From positions 1 through 35,222 of the forward strand of contig NZ_JAFEVL010000065.1 in the NCBI RefSeq assembly GCF_016901135.1: a stretch of 35,222 nucleotides of DNA. Reading direction: 5' to 3'. Shown here in pieces: positions 7,605 through 15,041 of this stretch; the first letter of the stretch is position 1, and every line of letters begins with the position of its first letter. This DNA is from Martinezella lusitana (GTDB lineage: Bacteria; Pseudomonadota; Alphaproteobacteria; Rhizobiales; Rhizobiaceae). Made by a program: the position numbers and the translations under genes. The notes below the pieces were generated by a model. The model was not told the DNA's origin, did not search any database, and was given only the letters and a program-made list of their open reading frames with translations.

Positions 7605-8465
7605 ATGATTGGTGAAAAGCCGGGCAATGCATCGCTGAAGGTATTCTTGATTAATCTCGATCGGTCTGCCGATCGCCTGGTCGCTATGCAGGAGAAGCTT
7701 GGGCGAGCTGGACTATCTTTTCAACGTGTGCCGGCGGTTGATGGTGCCACTATCGAGTTTCCGATATCGGAATTCAGCGAATCCCCCTTTCGCTTCAAAC
7801 ATGGCCGCCGACCCAATCCCGCGGAAGTGGGGTGCTATCTGAGCCACATAGAATGCGCCTTGCGCCTGCTTGCTTCGGATTGTGAGTTTGCTCTCATTCT
7901 CGAAGATGACCTCGAGTTTCCGCCTGATCTCGCGGAACTTCTGGATTCGGCGCTCAAACACGCCGAGGAATGGGATGTTCTGCGCCTGTCGACGGTCAGT
8001 GACGGCAAGAAATTCCGCTTCTCTCGGTTAACTGAAAGCCGCAGCCTGGCGATCGCCTTGACGCGCGAGAAGGGATCTGGTGCCTACATTATAAATCGGC
8101 GGGCGGCGCGTTGGTTCGTCAAGAAGCTGATACCGATGCACCTGCCCTTCGACTTGGCTTTCGATCTCGAATTCTTCGCCGGGCTGAAATCAGCCTTCGT
8201 CGTGCCAGTGCCCATTGATCAGCAGCTGGGTTTGCCGTCGCAGATCCAGGGAAAGCGCCGCCGTTACCATAGGTCGCGGGCACATTATTTGACGGTTATA
8301 CCGTATCGAATCTTTATCGAGGTTTGCCGGTTGGTCTATCGGCTAGCGCGACTGCTCGGTCATCTTCTTCAATCAAGAGCCGGCGTGACTAGACATCAAA
8401 ACTGTCGACCAGATGACGTTGTGATGCCCTCGTTCGGTGTCGCAAAGCACGTTGGCGATTCATGA
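7605..8465 (+). CDS. Glycosyltransferase family 25 (LPS-type)
   Basis: A protein of about 286 residues with the GT25 layout: KVFLINLDRSADR at the N-terminus, the RVPAVDG strand, the conserved GCYLSH motif, then LILEDDLEF with the acidic EDD cluster, and SGAYIINRRAA further on. Such enzymes transfer sugars, typically galactose or glucose, to lipopolysaccharide or other envelope glycans in the cytoplasm. A start at 7605 is preferred because GGAG lies 10 bases before it and homologous proteins begin just ahead of the KVFLINLDR strand; the frame is open to an ATG at 7554, which would add 17 residues. The stop overlaps the start of a second, truncated GT25 gene. The tail after about residue 225 is basic and could bind the membrane. 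Confidence 0.85.
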   Translation: MIGEKPGNASLKVFLINLDRSADRLVAMQEKLGRAGLSFQRVPAVDGATIEFPISEFSESPFRFKHGRRPNPAEVGCYLSHIECALRLLASDCEFALILEDDLEFPPDLAELLDSALKHAEEWDVLRLSTVSDGKKFRFSRLTESRSLAIALTREKGSGAYIINRRAARWFVKKLIPMHLPFDLAFDLEFFAGLKSAFVVPVPIDQQLGLPSQIQGKRRRYHRSRAHYLTVIPYRIFIEVCRLVYRLARLLGHLLQSRAGVTRHQNCRPDDVVMPSFGVAKHVGDS

Positions 8466-8698
8466 TGAAGCTCGGCATCTACGTCATCAATCTCGACAGC
8501 TCCGTCGAGCGATGGGCGGCAATGCGGAGGAAAGCAGATGAATGCGGTCTACATGTCGACAGGGTGAGAGCTATCGACGGTCGCCCATTGTCCCCCTGTG
8601 AATACCGAGATGTGGATTGGAAAGGGTTCGCGCGGTATGGCGGGCGAACAATTCTGGCAGGCGAATATAGGGATAGCCCGAAGGCTGGGATGCGCTGA
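8462..8698 (+). pseudogene. Truncated second GT25 glycosyltransferase
   Basis: It starts ATGATG overlapping the previous stop and reads GIYVINLDSSVERW, RVRAIDG, then GRTILAGEY, the N-terminal third of a GT25 enzyme. Where the GCYxSH motif and the EDD cluster should follow, the frame instead reads RDSPKAGMR and stops after 78 codons. The rest of the gene (about 170 codons) is absent; the sequence between 8700 and the convergent reductase gene shows no further GT25 homology. It was probably cut by a deletion or recombination near 8670. The remaining piece lacks the catalytic region. Confidence 0.7.
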
Positions 8699-8788
8699 CG
8701 TCGTTCAGTCGTGCTGTCTCGTCGACCTCGGCGCCAAAGGTCATGGCGCCGAGGCAATATGCAGTGACGATGTTCCCGTATCTGTGTT

Positions 8789-9613
8789 CTAGTGATCCCA
8801 GACCGGGCACCAGTCTCCGGTCACGAGACGCATTCCCTTTTCCAGGCTTTCGAGCCGCTTAACATCTATTGGCGTCAAGACGACCTTGCGCGCCTCGAAG
8901 TTCGAAGCGATGCGATCCTTTTTGGCTGACGACGGGATCACGATCAGGCCCTTGGCCATCAGAAAGGCGAGGGCTATTTGCTCGCCGTTAACACCGTGGG
9001 AGTTGCCAATCTCTTCGAGCAGTGCGTCGCCCACGACCGCGCCACGCGCAAGCGGCGAGTAGGCGGTCACCGGGATGCCCAGTTTCTCGCAATGGTCGAT
9101 GATCGGCCTGTTCTGCATGTAGACATGACATTCGACTTGATTGGTAGAGATCTTGCGATCGCCGAATAATCGGATCGTCTCGTCAATCAGCGCCTTTGTG
9201 AAGTTTGAAACGCCGATGCGCTTGGCGAGACCTATGTCGAGCGCTTCGACAAATTGGCTGACGTAGTCCTGCAGCGCGTATTTGTTGTGCGGCGAGGGCC
9301 AATGCAGCAGAAGCAGGTCGACTTGGTCGACCTTCAGCTTATCGAGGCTTTCCTTGATGGACGGCACAACCTCGCCCGGACCGTAATTGTCTGGCTTGAC
9401 CTTCGTCGTGATAAAAATCTCGCTGCGAGGTATGCCTGCATCCTTGATGCCGCGAGCGACATCCTGCTCATTGTTATAGCCCTGAGCGGTATCAATGTGG
9501 CGGCATCCAGCTTCCAATGCCCAGATGACGCCCTGATAGGCTTCGTCCGCGGGACGGTTCCAAGTGCCATAGCCCATCTGCGGAATGCCCGCGACCGTCG
9601 GTTCAGTCGTCAT
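8789..9613 (-). CDS. Aldo/keto reductase (diketogluconate-reductase-like)
   Basis: A 274-residue cytoplasmic NADPH-dependent reductase of the small-aldehyde/2,5-diketo-D-gluconate group. The catalytic tetrad is visible: Asp41 and Tyr46 (DTAQGYNNE), Lys71 (TTKVKP) and His104 (LLLHWPSP). Later motifs IGVSNF, NQVE and IPSSAKKDRI fit the family barrel and cofactor site. The ATG at 9613 is chosen because GAAGGA lies 8-10 bases upstream; the open frame reaches 9670 but would run into the neighbouring gene. It lies 53 bp downstream of an epimerase-type dehydrogenase on the same strand, suggesting joint action on a sugar or sugar acid. The substrate is unknown. Confidence 0.9.
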   Translation of the reverse strand: MTTEPTVAGIPQMGYGTWNRPADEAYQGVIWALEAGCRHIDTAQGYNNEQDVARGIKDAGIPRSEIFITTKVKPDNYGPGEVVPSIKESLDKLKVDQVDLLLLHWPSPHNKYALQDYVSQFVEALDIGLAKRIGVSNFTKALIDETIRLFGDRKISTNQVECHVYMQNRPIIDHCEKLGIPVTAYSPLARGAVVGDALLEEIGNSHGVNGEQIALAFLMAKGLIVIPSSAKKDRIASNFEARKVVLTPIDVKRLESLEKGMRLVTGDWCPVWDH

Positions 9614-9666
9614 TTTCTTGGTCCTTCGTTCGATTGTCGGGAGTTGTAACTTTCGGGTGTCTGGCA

Positions 9667-10563
9667 TCATGATTTTGGAACGTATTTGCGCCAGTTGTGC
9701 TCTTCCTTGAAGCTCAGGACTTCGCGTATTTTCCGGTTGGAGAGCGGTGCCTCGAATTCGCCAAGCTCGCGATGGATCGGCGTGTTCGGTGCCCAGCGCT
9801 TTAGAAAGTCGCGAGTGGGCTCGTTTGCCGTGATGGTGTCGTTGACGGCGTTGAACACCTGGAAGCCCAAGCCATCCTTCTCAATGCAGAGATGAACGAT
9901 CTGGCCGAGGTCGCGGGCGTCGATATAGCTCCAGGCATTGCGCTTGCGGCTGGGCGGATCGGCAAGGAAGCCCGGAAAGCGGTCGTATTCATGCGGCTCG
10001 ATCACGTTGGCGATGCGAAGGGCATAGACGTCGGCACCAGAGCGCATCGCGAAGGCGCGGGCGGTCTTCTCGTTGACGACCTTCGACAGGCCATAGCTGT
10101 CCATCGGGTCGATGTCGTAATCCTCCTCAAGCGGGAAGGAATGAAAATCCTTGTCGCCTTCAGCGAAGCAGACGCCGTATGTCGTCTCGCTTGAGGCGAT
10201 GATGACCTTGCGAATGCCGAGCTTCAGTGCTGCCTCCAAGACATTGTAAGTCGATATGGCATTCACCGCGAATGTCTTGTTATCCGGCTTCAACAGCAGG
10301 CTGGGAATTGCCGCAAAATGAACCACGGCGTCGACAGGGGAGGGACCTGCGCCTGTGCTCAGCCCATCAGAACCGAAATGCATCGATAGCGCATTAAAGG
10401 TTTCTCCGCTGTCCGTGAGATCGGTGATCAAGGTGTTGACCCCGGGACAATCCAACGGCACGAGGTCGAGATTGCGAACCTTGTAGCCCTTGTTCACCAG
10501 ATAGGGCACTGCGTGACGACCGGCTTTGCCGCTGCCGCCGGTAAAGATAACGCGCTTGCTCAT
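9667..10563 (-). CDS. NAD-dependent epimerase/dehydratase (extended SDR)
   Basis: A 298-residue extended short-chain dehydrogenase. The Rossmann motif TGGSGKAG is at 8-15, a charged residue ends the second strand (NLDLVPLD, suggesting NAD), the catalytic Ser lies in IIASSETTYG (about 124-125), and Tyr157/Lys161 lie in YGLSK. The C-terminal half (about 190-298) has the substrate-binding pattern of nucleotide-sugar epimerases and uronate dehydrogenases. It is followed by the aldo/keto reductase and preceded, 202 bp away, by a LysR gene on the same strand. It probably acts on a free sugar or sugar acid; substrate not determined. Confidence 0.88.
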   Translation of the reverse strand: MSKRVIFTGGSGKAGRHAVPYLVNKGYKVRNLDLVPLDCPGVNTLITDLTDSGETFNALSMHFGSDGLSTGAGPSPVDAVVHFAAIPSLLLKPDNKTFAVNAISTYNVLEAALKLGIRKVIIASSETTYGVCFAEGDKDFHSFPLEEDYDIDPMDSYGLSKVVNEKTARAFAMRSGADVYALRIANVIEPHEYDRFPGFLADPPSRKRNAWSYIDARDLGQIVHLCIEKDGLGFQVFNAVNDTITANEPTRDFLKRWAPNTPIHRELGEFEAPLSNRKIREVLSFKEEHNWRKYVPKS

Positions 10564-10612
10564 TGTCTCATCTTTCTCGATTGTGATGCGAATGGCTTGA
10601 ATCAGTGGTCAA

Positions 10613-10680
10613 TCACGGCACCATTTGGCCGCCGTCGACATGTAATTCTCTCCTTGATCCTACCCGCCATGCCGTATCGG
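10613..10680 (-). pseudogene. C-terminal tail of a lost short-chain dehydrogenase
   Basis: In the gap between the LysR and epimerase genes, a minus-strand frame reads RRELHVDGGQMVP and then stops at 10613-10615. A VDGG-x-M/V tail at the very end of the protein is typical of classical short-chain dehydrogenases. Nothing upstream encodes the rest of such a protein. Read as the stump of a deleted gene; the match is short, so confidence is modest. Confidence 0.35.
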
Positions 10681-10765
10681 TAGGCGGGGTGGAAGGATGA
10701 ATCAATAGCGGACAGGTCACTAGATCGATGAGCCACGCTCATCAATTAGGCAGCCGACCGGGCAC

Positions 10766-11671
10766 TTATCCCAGCGGGCTAAGCTCGCGTATGATCCGAA
10801 TAAGGGCATCAATGCCGAAAGGGAGTTGTCGTCGGCTGGAATAGTAGATTGAAAGAGGCGGCCCGAAAGAAGCCCAATCAGACAGCACGACCTCCAACCG
10901 ACCCGCCGCCAAATGAGGGCGAGCCAGCTGCTCCAAACAATAGGACAACCCCGCTCCACCGATCGCGGCTCCAAGCGCCAGATCGGACTCGCCGGAAATA
11001 AGCGCACCTGGAACATCGATCTCGCTTCGTTCCTCTCCGCGTTCAAATTCCCATTTGTAAATCTGCCCTCTGCCGGTGCGGATCCGAATGCAGTCATGGG
11101 AATGCAGATCTTTCGGCAACTCCGGACGACCGTGACGATCAAGGTAGTCGGGCGAGCCGACCGCCACCCACTTGAGCGGCGGCGTTAAGGGGACCGCGAT
11201 CATGTCTTCAGGAATCGTTCCGGCATACCTCAGCCCGGCATCGAACCCTTCCGCGGTGACATCGACGAATTGGTCATCGACAGCAATCTCAAGTTCAATG
11301 TTCGGGAAGCGCTGTAGGAAGACTGGCAAAACGGGCCTCAGAAGCAAGTTGGCGGCATCCCGCAGGACGTTAATGCGGATACTCCCTGCTGCGCCCCGGT
11401 GATGACCGCTCAGCTCGTTCAGGCCGGAATTTATGAGATCGAGTCCCGCGGAAATCTTTTCCGCGAGGGCCTTGCCCGCAGCGGTGGGCGCGACACTGCG
11501 GCTTGTCCGGTTAAGAAGCCGCACACCCAGTCTCGCCTCAAGCGCCTTCATGCTATGGCTGAGCGCGGAAGCGGTCAATTCCAGATGATCCGCGGCTTTG
11601 CGGAAGCTTCTATATTGGACGATCACGAGAAAGATCGATAGCTCGTGAATTTCACTTCGTTTAAGGGGCAT
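10766..11671 (-). CDS. LysR-family transcriptional regulator
   Basis: A 301-residue regulator. The N-terminal winged helix-turn-helix is plain (FLVIVQYRSFRKAADHLELTASALSHSMKALEARLGVRLLNRTSRS), followed by the periplasmic-binding-like effector domain from about residue 90 with LNRTSRSVAPTAAG and the later GAGLSYCLEQL pattern. The ATG at 11671 is preferred over a TTG five codons upstream because GGAGAGAG precedes it. It probably controls the epimerase and reductase genes downstream on the same strand, an unusual orientation since LysR genes are more often divergent; a deletion between them (see 10613) may explain it. Confidence 0.9.
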   Translation of the reverse strand: MPLKRSEIHELSIFLVIVQYRSFRKAADHLELTASALSHSMKALEARLGVRLLNRTSRSVAPTAAGKALAEKISAGLDLINSGLNELSGHHRGAAGSIRINVLRDAANLLLRPVLPVFLQRFPNIELEIAVDDQFVDVTAEGFDAGLRYAGTIPEDMIAVPLTPPLKWVAVGSPDYLDRHGRPELPKDLHSHDCIRIRTGRGQIYKWEFERGEERSEIDVPGALISGESDLALGAAIGGAGLSYCLEQLARPHLAAGRLEVVLSDWASFGPPLSIYYSSRRQLPFGIDALIRIIRELSPLG

Positions 11672-12394
11672 ATCTCTCTCCGGCAAAGGTTCGATGACAG
11701 TGGCGACTTTTGCTGACCGATCCTCGTTGGATATCGCATGCCAATAGTATCGACGGTCGCTTGGAGCGTGCTTATCGCGCCCGAAATGTCATCCTTGAAA
11801 TGGTGATGTTGAAATCGTCAAACACACCCACCGCCTGAGCGATGTTGACGCTTCTCAGATGATGGCGCTGGTGGGCGGATCGAATATTATGGCGGAGATC
11901 GGCCTCCAATCAAATTAGCGCGCTCGAAGCGCCTTGAGAATCTCGGATTGATCCAATCCCCAGTCGACCGGTTTGTCATCACATCTCATCGCCCTCGCTG
12001 CCTACCGTTCAGCTTGCTACCTAATACTGCCGAACGGAAGATCCTGTCGTGCCTGACGGATCACCGCCGTGGTCCCGAGAACGAGCAAGCGCCGAATACA
12101 GCTATCGCCACGCTTGGTCATGCCGAGGAGTTTCTCCTTGCCGCCGGAGCTATCGAGCGCGGTGTCGGACCAAGCCATGCTGCGAAGGAGCGGCCCGAGG
12201 AGAATAGTGTCGCCTCTCCGAGAAAGCACTCGCTCAATCTCGTTCACCGAGCAGGTCATTTTCTGCCAGTCAATCGGGCTGTCTCAAATGCGCGACTCCG
12301 TGACACTAATCATCGTGGCACCTACCAATCCTCCAACCTATCCTCGTGCTCAGTGCCGCCACTGAAGTCGGTAAAAACTATGGAGGAGGAAGCG
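11672..12394. other. Degenerate intergenic region
   Basis: More than 700 bases without an intact gene. The middle holds an IS110-type transposase remnant (12017-12240, minus). The flanks (11672-12016 and 12241-12394) show short open frames with no recognisable motif. The right end carries GGAGGAGG, the ribosome-binding site of the truncated amidohydrolase at 12395. Confidence 0.5.
12017..12240 (-). pseudogene. IS110-family transposase C-terminal remnant, frameshifted
   Basis: One minus-strand frame reads SSGGKEKLLGMTKRGD followed by IRRLLVLGTTAVIRQAR, the conserved C-terminal domain of IS110/IS1111 transposases. The preceding part of the same domain is in another frame: ATLFSSGRSFAAWLGPTPR, read across about 12160-12215. 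A single-base indel near 12155 separates them. The N-terminal DEDD catalytic part is not present nearby, so this is an inactive fossil. Confidence 0.7.
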
Positions 12395-12482
12395 ATGGGC
12401 TCTTATCTGTTTCGCAACGTGACGGTTTGGGATGGAATTAACGACGAGGCCTACGTCGGGGAGGTGCTCGTCGAGGGCATAG
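12395..12482 (+). pseudogene. Amidohydrolase N-terminal stub
   Basis: The ATG at 12395 has a strong GGAGGAGG site 6-8 bases upstream and reads YLFRNVTVWDG, EAYVGEVLVEG. This is the opening beta-sandwich strands of imidazolonepropionase/prolidase-type amidohydrolases, which normally continue NRI. After VEG the sequence changes abruptly to the antisense of a solute-binding-protein gene. Only about 29 codons survive, and no metal-binding HxH motif remains. Confidence 0.5.
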
Positions 12483-12712
12483 GGCCGCTATCCCACGGAG
12501 CCCCGTAGACCTTGTCCCCGTCGCTGACCGACTTCCAGGTCCAGTCTATGAACTTCTCTTTGGCGGCGCTGACGTCGGGGCCAATATCGGCACGTGCGCC
12601 AAGCTGCCTGAAACTCAAAAGGGAGTTAAATTCCATCTGGGCGACGTCCGGCAAACCTGTGCCCGCCTGTATTGCGTTGCGCAGCTTGTCCGTTATCTCA
12701 TTCTCTGGCGTC
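12480..12712 (-). pseudogene. Internal fragment of a family 1 (sugar-type) solute-binding protein
   Basis: The minus-strand frame reads KLRNAIQAGTGLPDVAQMEF, LLSFRQLGARADIGPD, WTWKSVSDGDKVYGAPWDSGPM, characteristic of the first lobe of sugar-type ABC binding proteins. Both ends are lost: the signal peptide and first strand upstream of about 12712, and everything after the GPM motif, which normally continues LFYR. The 3' break coincides with the amidohydrolase stub, so two broken genes were fused tail to head by a deletion. Confidence 0.65.
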
Positions 12713-12720
12713 AAGGTTCT

Positions 12721-12921
12721 ATGTGGCATCAAGCGGCCGAACCCGCAGCTCCACTGGACAATATTGAGATTCGAAGGCTGGCTGGCCCCAGCAGGAAAGT
12801 GGAAGCCTCCCTCATGCCAAGCGCCGGCGATCCCGCGCAGAGCGAAACACTTCGCGCGGCCGTCCTTGATATGATTGAGCAGAGCCTTCTCGATCTGCAC
12901 CTCACCTCAACACTCTCCTGA
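12721..12921 (+). other. Possible C-terminal gene remnant, unidentified
   Basis: A plus-strand frame of 66 codons whose end (SETLRAAVLDMIEQSLLDLHLTS) looks like a regular amphipathic helix of a real protein rather than a shadow. No family is recognised, and the stretch abuts the broken binding-protein fragment. It may be the stump of another deleted gene; low confidence. Confidence 0.2.
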
Positions 12922-13017
12922 ACGGCGGACTACGGGAAGAACCCGTCATCTGCCTGTAACGAACACTACTCATAGTGATCCTGTAGCGATTGCTACCTGC
13001 ATGGCACGGAGAGTGGT

Positions 13018-13950
13018 TTGAGCGGGACAACAGGATCAGTCGAACGGGTATCGTTTGATGAGCACGTACAGTCGGCGCTGGAGACGCTAACGCCGGCCGA
13101 GCAGCGCATGGCGCTGTTTTTTGTCGAGCAAAAGCACGCCGTCTTGCTAGGGTCCGCGGCTCAGATCGGCGAGATGGCCAGCGCCAGCGACGCGACGGTC
13201 GTGCGAACGGCCCGCTCGCTCGGTTTCGACAGCCTGTCGAAGTTGCGCGAGGTGCTCCTCGCTGAATTGACGGGAACGCCCTCTCCCGCCAAGCGTCTCG
13301 AACATACGCTTGACGCGACGGGCGCCGCCGGTGAGGGCGCACTCAATCACGTCATCGGCATTCACGAGAGCGTGCTGGACGTTCTCAAGCGCCCCGACAT
13401 TTCACAGCGTTTCAATAATGCCGTTGAAATCCTGTCGAAGGGCAGGCGGCGGCACATCTTCGGTATTGGCCCATCCGGCGCCATGGCCGACTATGCCGCG
13501 CTCCAGTTCAACCGCATCGGGCTGAGCGCCAACGCGATGTCGATCTCCGGGATTGGTCTCGCCGATCGGTTGCTGTGGATCGAGCCGGGCGACGCCATCC
13601 TTATGATGGCCTACGCGCCACTTTACCGTGAGGTAACGGTGGTCCTGGAAGAAGCGCAGCGGCAAGGCGTGCCCGTGGTCCTCATCAGCGACAATCTGGG
13701 TGCGCTCGTCGCCAATCAGATCGCTGAATTGCTTCCTGTGTCGCGCGGCAAAGCCGACCATCTCGCCATGCATGGCGGCACCATGGTGCTGATCGAGGCG
13801 ATGATCATTGGACTCGCTAGTCGACGCCGCCAGGCGGCAATCGACAACCTCGACCGATTGAGCGCCCTGCGCGGCGCCCTCGACAAATCATGGGCAAAGC
13901 GAGGAACCAGAAAACGTAAATCTCGCGCCAAGCCAAATAATGACACATAA
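13018..13950 (+). CDS. RpiR/MurR-family transcriptional regulator
   Basis: A 310-residue regulator with an N-terminal helix-turn-helix of the RpiR type (LTPAEQRMALFFVEQKHAVL, SDATVVRTARSLGFDSLSKLREVL, about 25-85) and a C-terminal SIS sugar-phosphate-binding domain (GRRRHIFGIGPSGAMADYAALQFNRIG, MAYAPLYREV, VLISDN). The start is a TTG at 13018 with GGAG just upstream; the preceding ATG frame stops immediately. The C-terminus is very basic. It directly precedes an ABC importer on the same strand and probably regulates it in response to a phosphorylated metabolite. Confidence 0.9.
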   Translation: MSGTTGSVERVSFDEHVQSALETLTPAEQRMALFFVEQKHAVLLGSAAQIGEMASASDATVVRTARSLGFDSLSKLREVLLAELTGTPSPAKRLEHTLDATGAAGEGALNHVIGIHESVLDVLKRPDISQRFNNAVEILSKGRRRHIFGIGPSGAMADYAALQFNRIGLSANAMSISGIGLADRLLWIEPGDAILMMAYAPLYREVTVVLEEAQRQGVPVVLISDNLGALVANQIAELLPVSRGKADHLAMHGGTMVLIEAMIIGLASRRRQAAIDNLDRLSALRGALDKSWAKRGTRKRKSRAKPNNDT

Positions 13951-13966
13951 CATTCATGAAGAAATA

Positions 13967-13981
13967 ATAAATTATATTTAT
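13967..13981. promoter_or_regulatory. AT-rich palindrome upstream of the ABC importer
   Basis: ATAAAT-TAT-ATTTAT is a perfect inverted repeat in the 70-bp gap between the RpiR gene and the binding-protein gene, and it overlaps a second palindrome ATTTATAAAT (13976-13985). This is by far the most AT-rich stretch locally, so it is probably the promoter and a candidate RpiR operator. The binding protein is inferred. Confidence 0.4.
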
Positions 13982-14020
13982 AAATACTGTTGGCAATCTC
14001 CAAATATAGGTAGTTAGACT

Positions 14021-15025
14021 ATGAAAGCTCGCGTCAGTATTGGAATTACGCTTAGCATAACTGCGATGTTACTAAATTCACCGGCCATGGCCGCTGATCT
14101 GGTCATGTATGATGCGCTCGATTTCGCCGCGACGGCGGCGAAGGCATTCACCGCTAAGACCGGCGTCACCATTGATGTCGTGGAACCAGGCGGCACCGGC
14201 GAGACGCTGGGTAAAATCGCCGCCGAAGGTGACAATCCGCAGTTCGACATCGTGTGGGTGGACGGTTCCGCCGTCATGGAGCGCATGATGCAGAACCACG
14301 TGCTCCAGCCGGTCCCGGCCGAGCTATATGGCTCGATCAAGTACAACGATCTTGGCAAATCCCTCATTCCTGCCAGTCGTGCCTTCGTGCCGACAGGCGC
14401 CAGCACGACGGCGATCGAAGTCAACACCAAGAAGGTCCCCGCCGACCAGATACCGAAGTCGTGGGCGGACCTCGAAAAGTTCGCCGGCAGTGTCGCCTCC
14501 AAGGACCCCAACATGTCGGGGCCCATGTATCAGTGGCTCGCCGGCGTTTTCCAGACCAAGGGCGTCGATGCCGGCAAGGTTATGCTGGCCAAGATCCTCA
14601 CCAACAAGGCCCTATCTGGCTTTCCAAGTGGTGGCCCGGTCGACAAGTCGGTCATCACCGGCGACGCCAAGGTTGGCATCAATCAGGATAGCTCGATTTT
14701 TGCGAAGATAGCGAGTGGCGAGCCGGTTATAGCCGTCTACCCGGCCGAAGGTTCAGTCGCGCTGCCTGCCAGCATCGGCATCAGTGCCAAGACCCAGCAC
14801 ATGGACGCGATCAAAAAGTTCGTCGCTTTCATGACCAGCCCGGAGGGCCAGGCTGCCATGATGAATGGCGACGATACCGACTTCTTCTTTATCCCAATCA
14901 TCCAGGGCGTCAGCGCCAAGCCGGGCAGGAAGATCGATATTCCATTCGTCGTGCTTGACGACAAGCTCGCCTCTGCTCACGAGACCGAGTGGAAGACCTG
15001 GTACAAGGACAACTTCGTCCAATGA
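14021..15025 (+). CDS. Periplasmic solute-binding protein, Fe(III)/aminoethylphosphonate type
   Basis: A 334-residue protein with a signal peptide (1-24, ending AMA). The mature chain begins ADLVMYDALDFAATAAKAFTAKTGVTIDVVEPG and continues in the pattern of the iron/2-aminoethylphosphonate/thiamine binding-protein cluster (FDIVWVDGSAVMERM, PTGASTTAIEVNTKKVP, SWADL). Paired adjacent Tyr residues that bind Fe(III) in FbpA-type proteins are not obvious, so ferric iron is not assured. It is followed 16 bp later by its permease and then the ATPase, forming a complete importer. Ligand unresolved: phosphonate, polyamine-like or sugar phosphate are all possible given the RpiR regulator. Confidence 0.88.
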   Translation: MKARVSIGITLSITAMLLNSPAMAADLVMYDALDFAATAAKAFTAKTGVTIDVVEPGGTGETLGKIAAEGDNPQFDIVWVDGSAVMERMMQNHVLQPVPAELYGSIKYNDLGKSLIPASRAFVPTGASTTAIEVNTKKVPADQIPKSWADLEKFAGSVASKDPNMSGPMYQWLAGVFQTKGVDAGKVMLAKILTNKALSGFPSGGPVDKSVITGDAKVGINQDSSIFAKIASGEPVIAVYPAEGSVALPASIGISAKTQHMDAIKKFVAFMTSPEGQAAMMNGDDTDFFFIPIIQGVSAKPGRKIDIPFVVLDDKLASAHETEWKTWYKDNFVQ

Positions 15026-15041
15026 TCAGGTCAGCTTGAGC

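Noticed and set aside
11948..12394. A 186-residue plus-strand ORF spanning 11948-12508 as one gene
   Set aside because: Its first part is antisense to the IS110 remnant and its last part is the amidohydrolase stub with its own ribosome-binding site, so it is not one protein.
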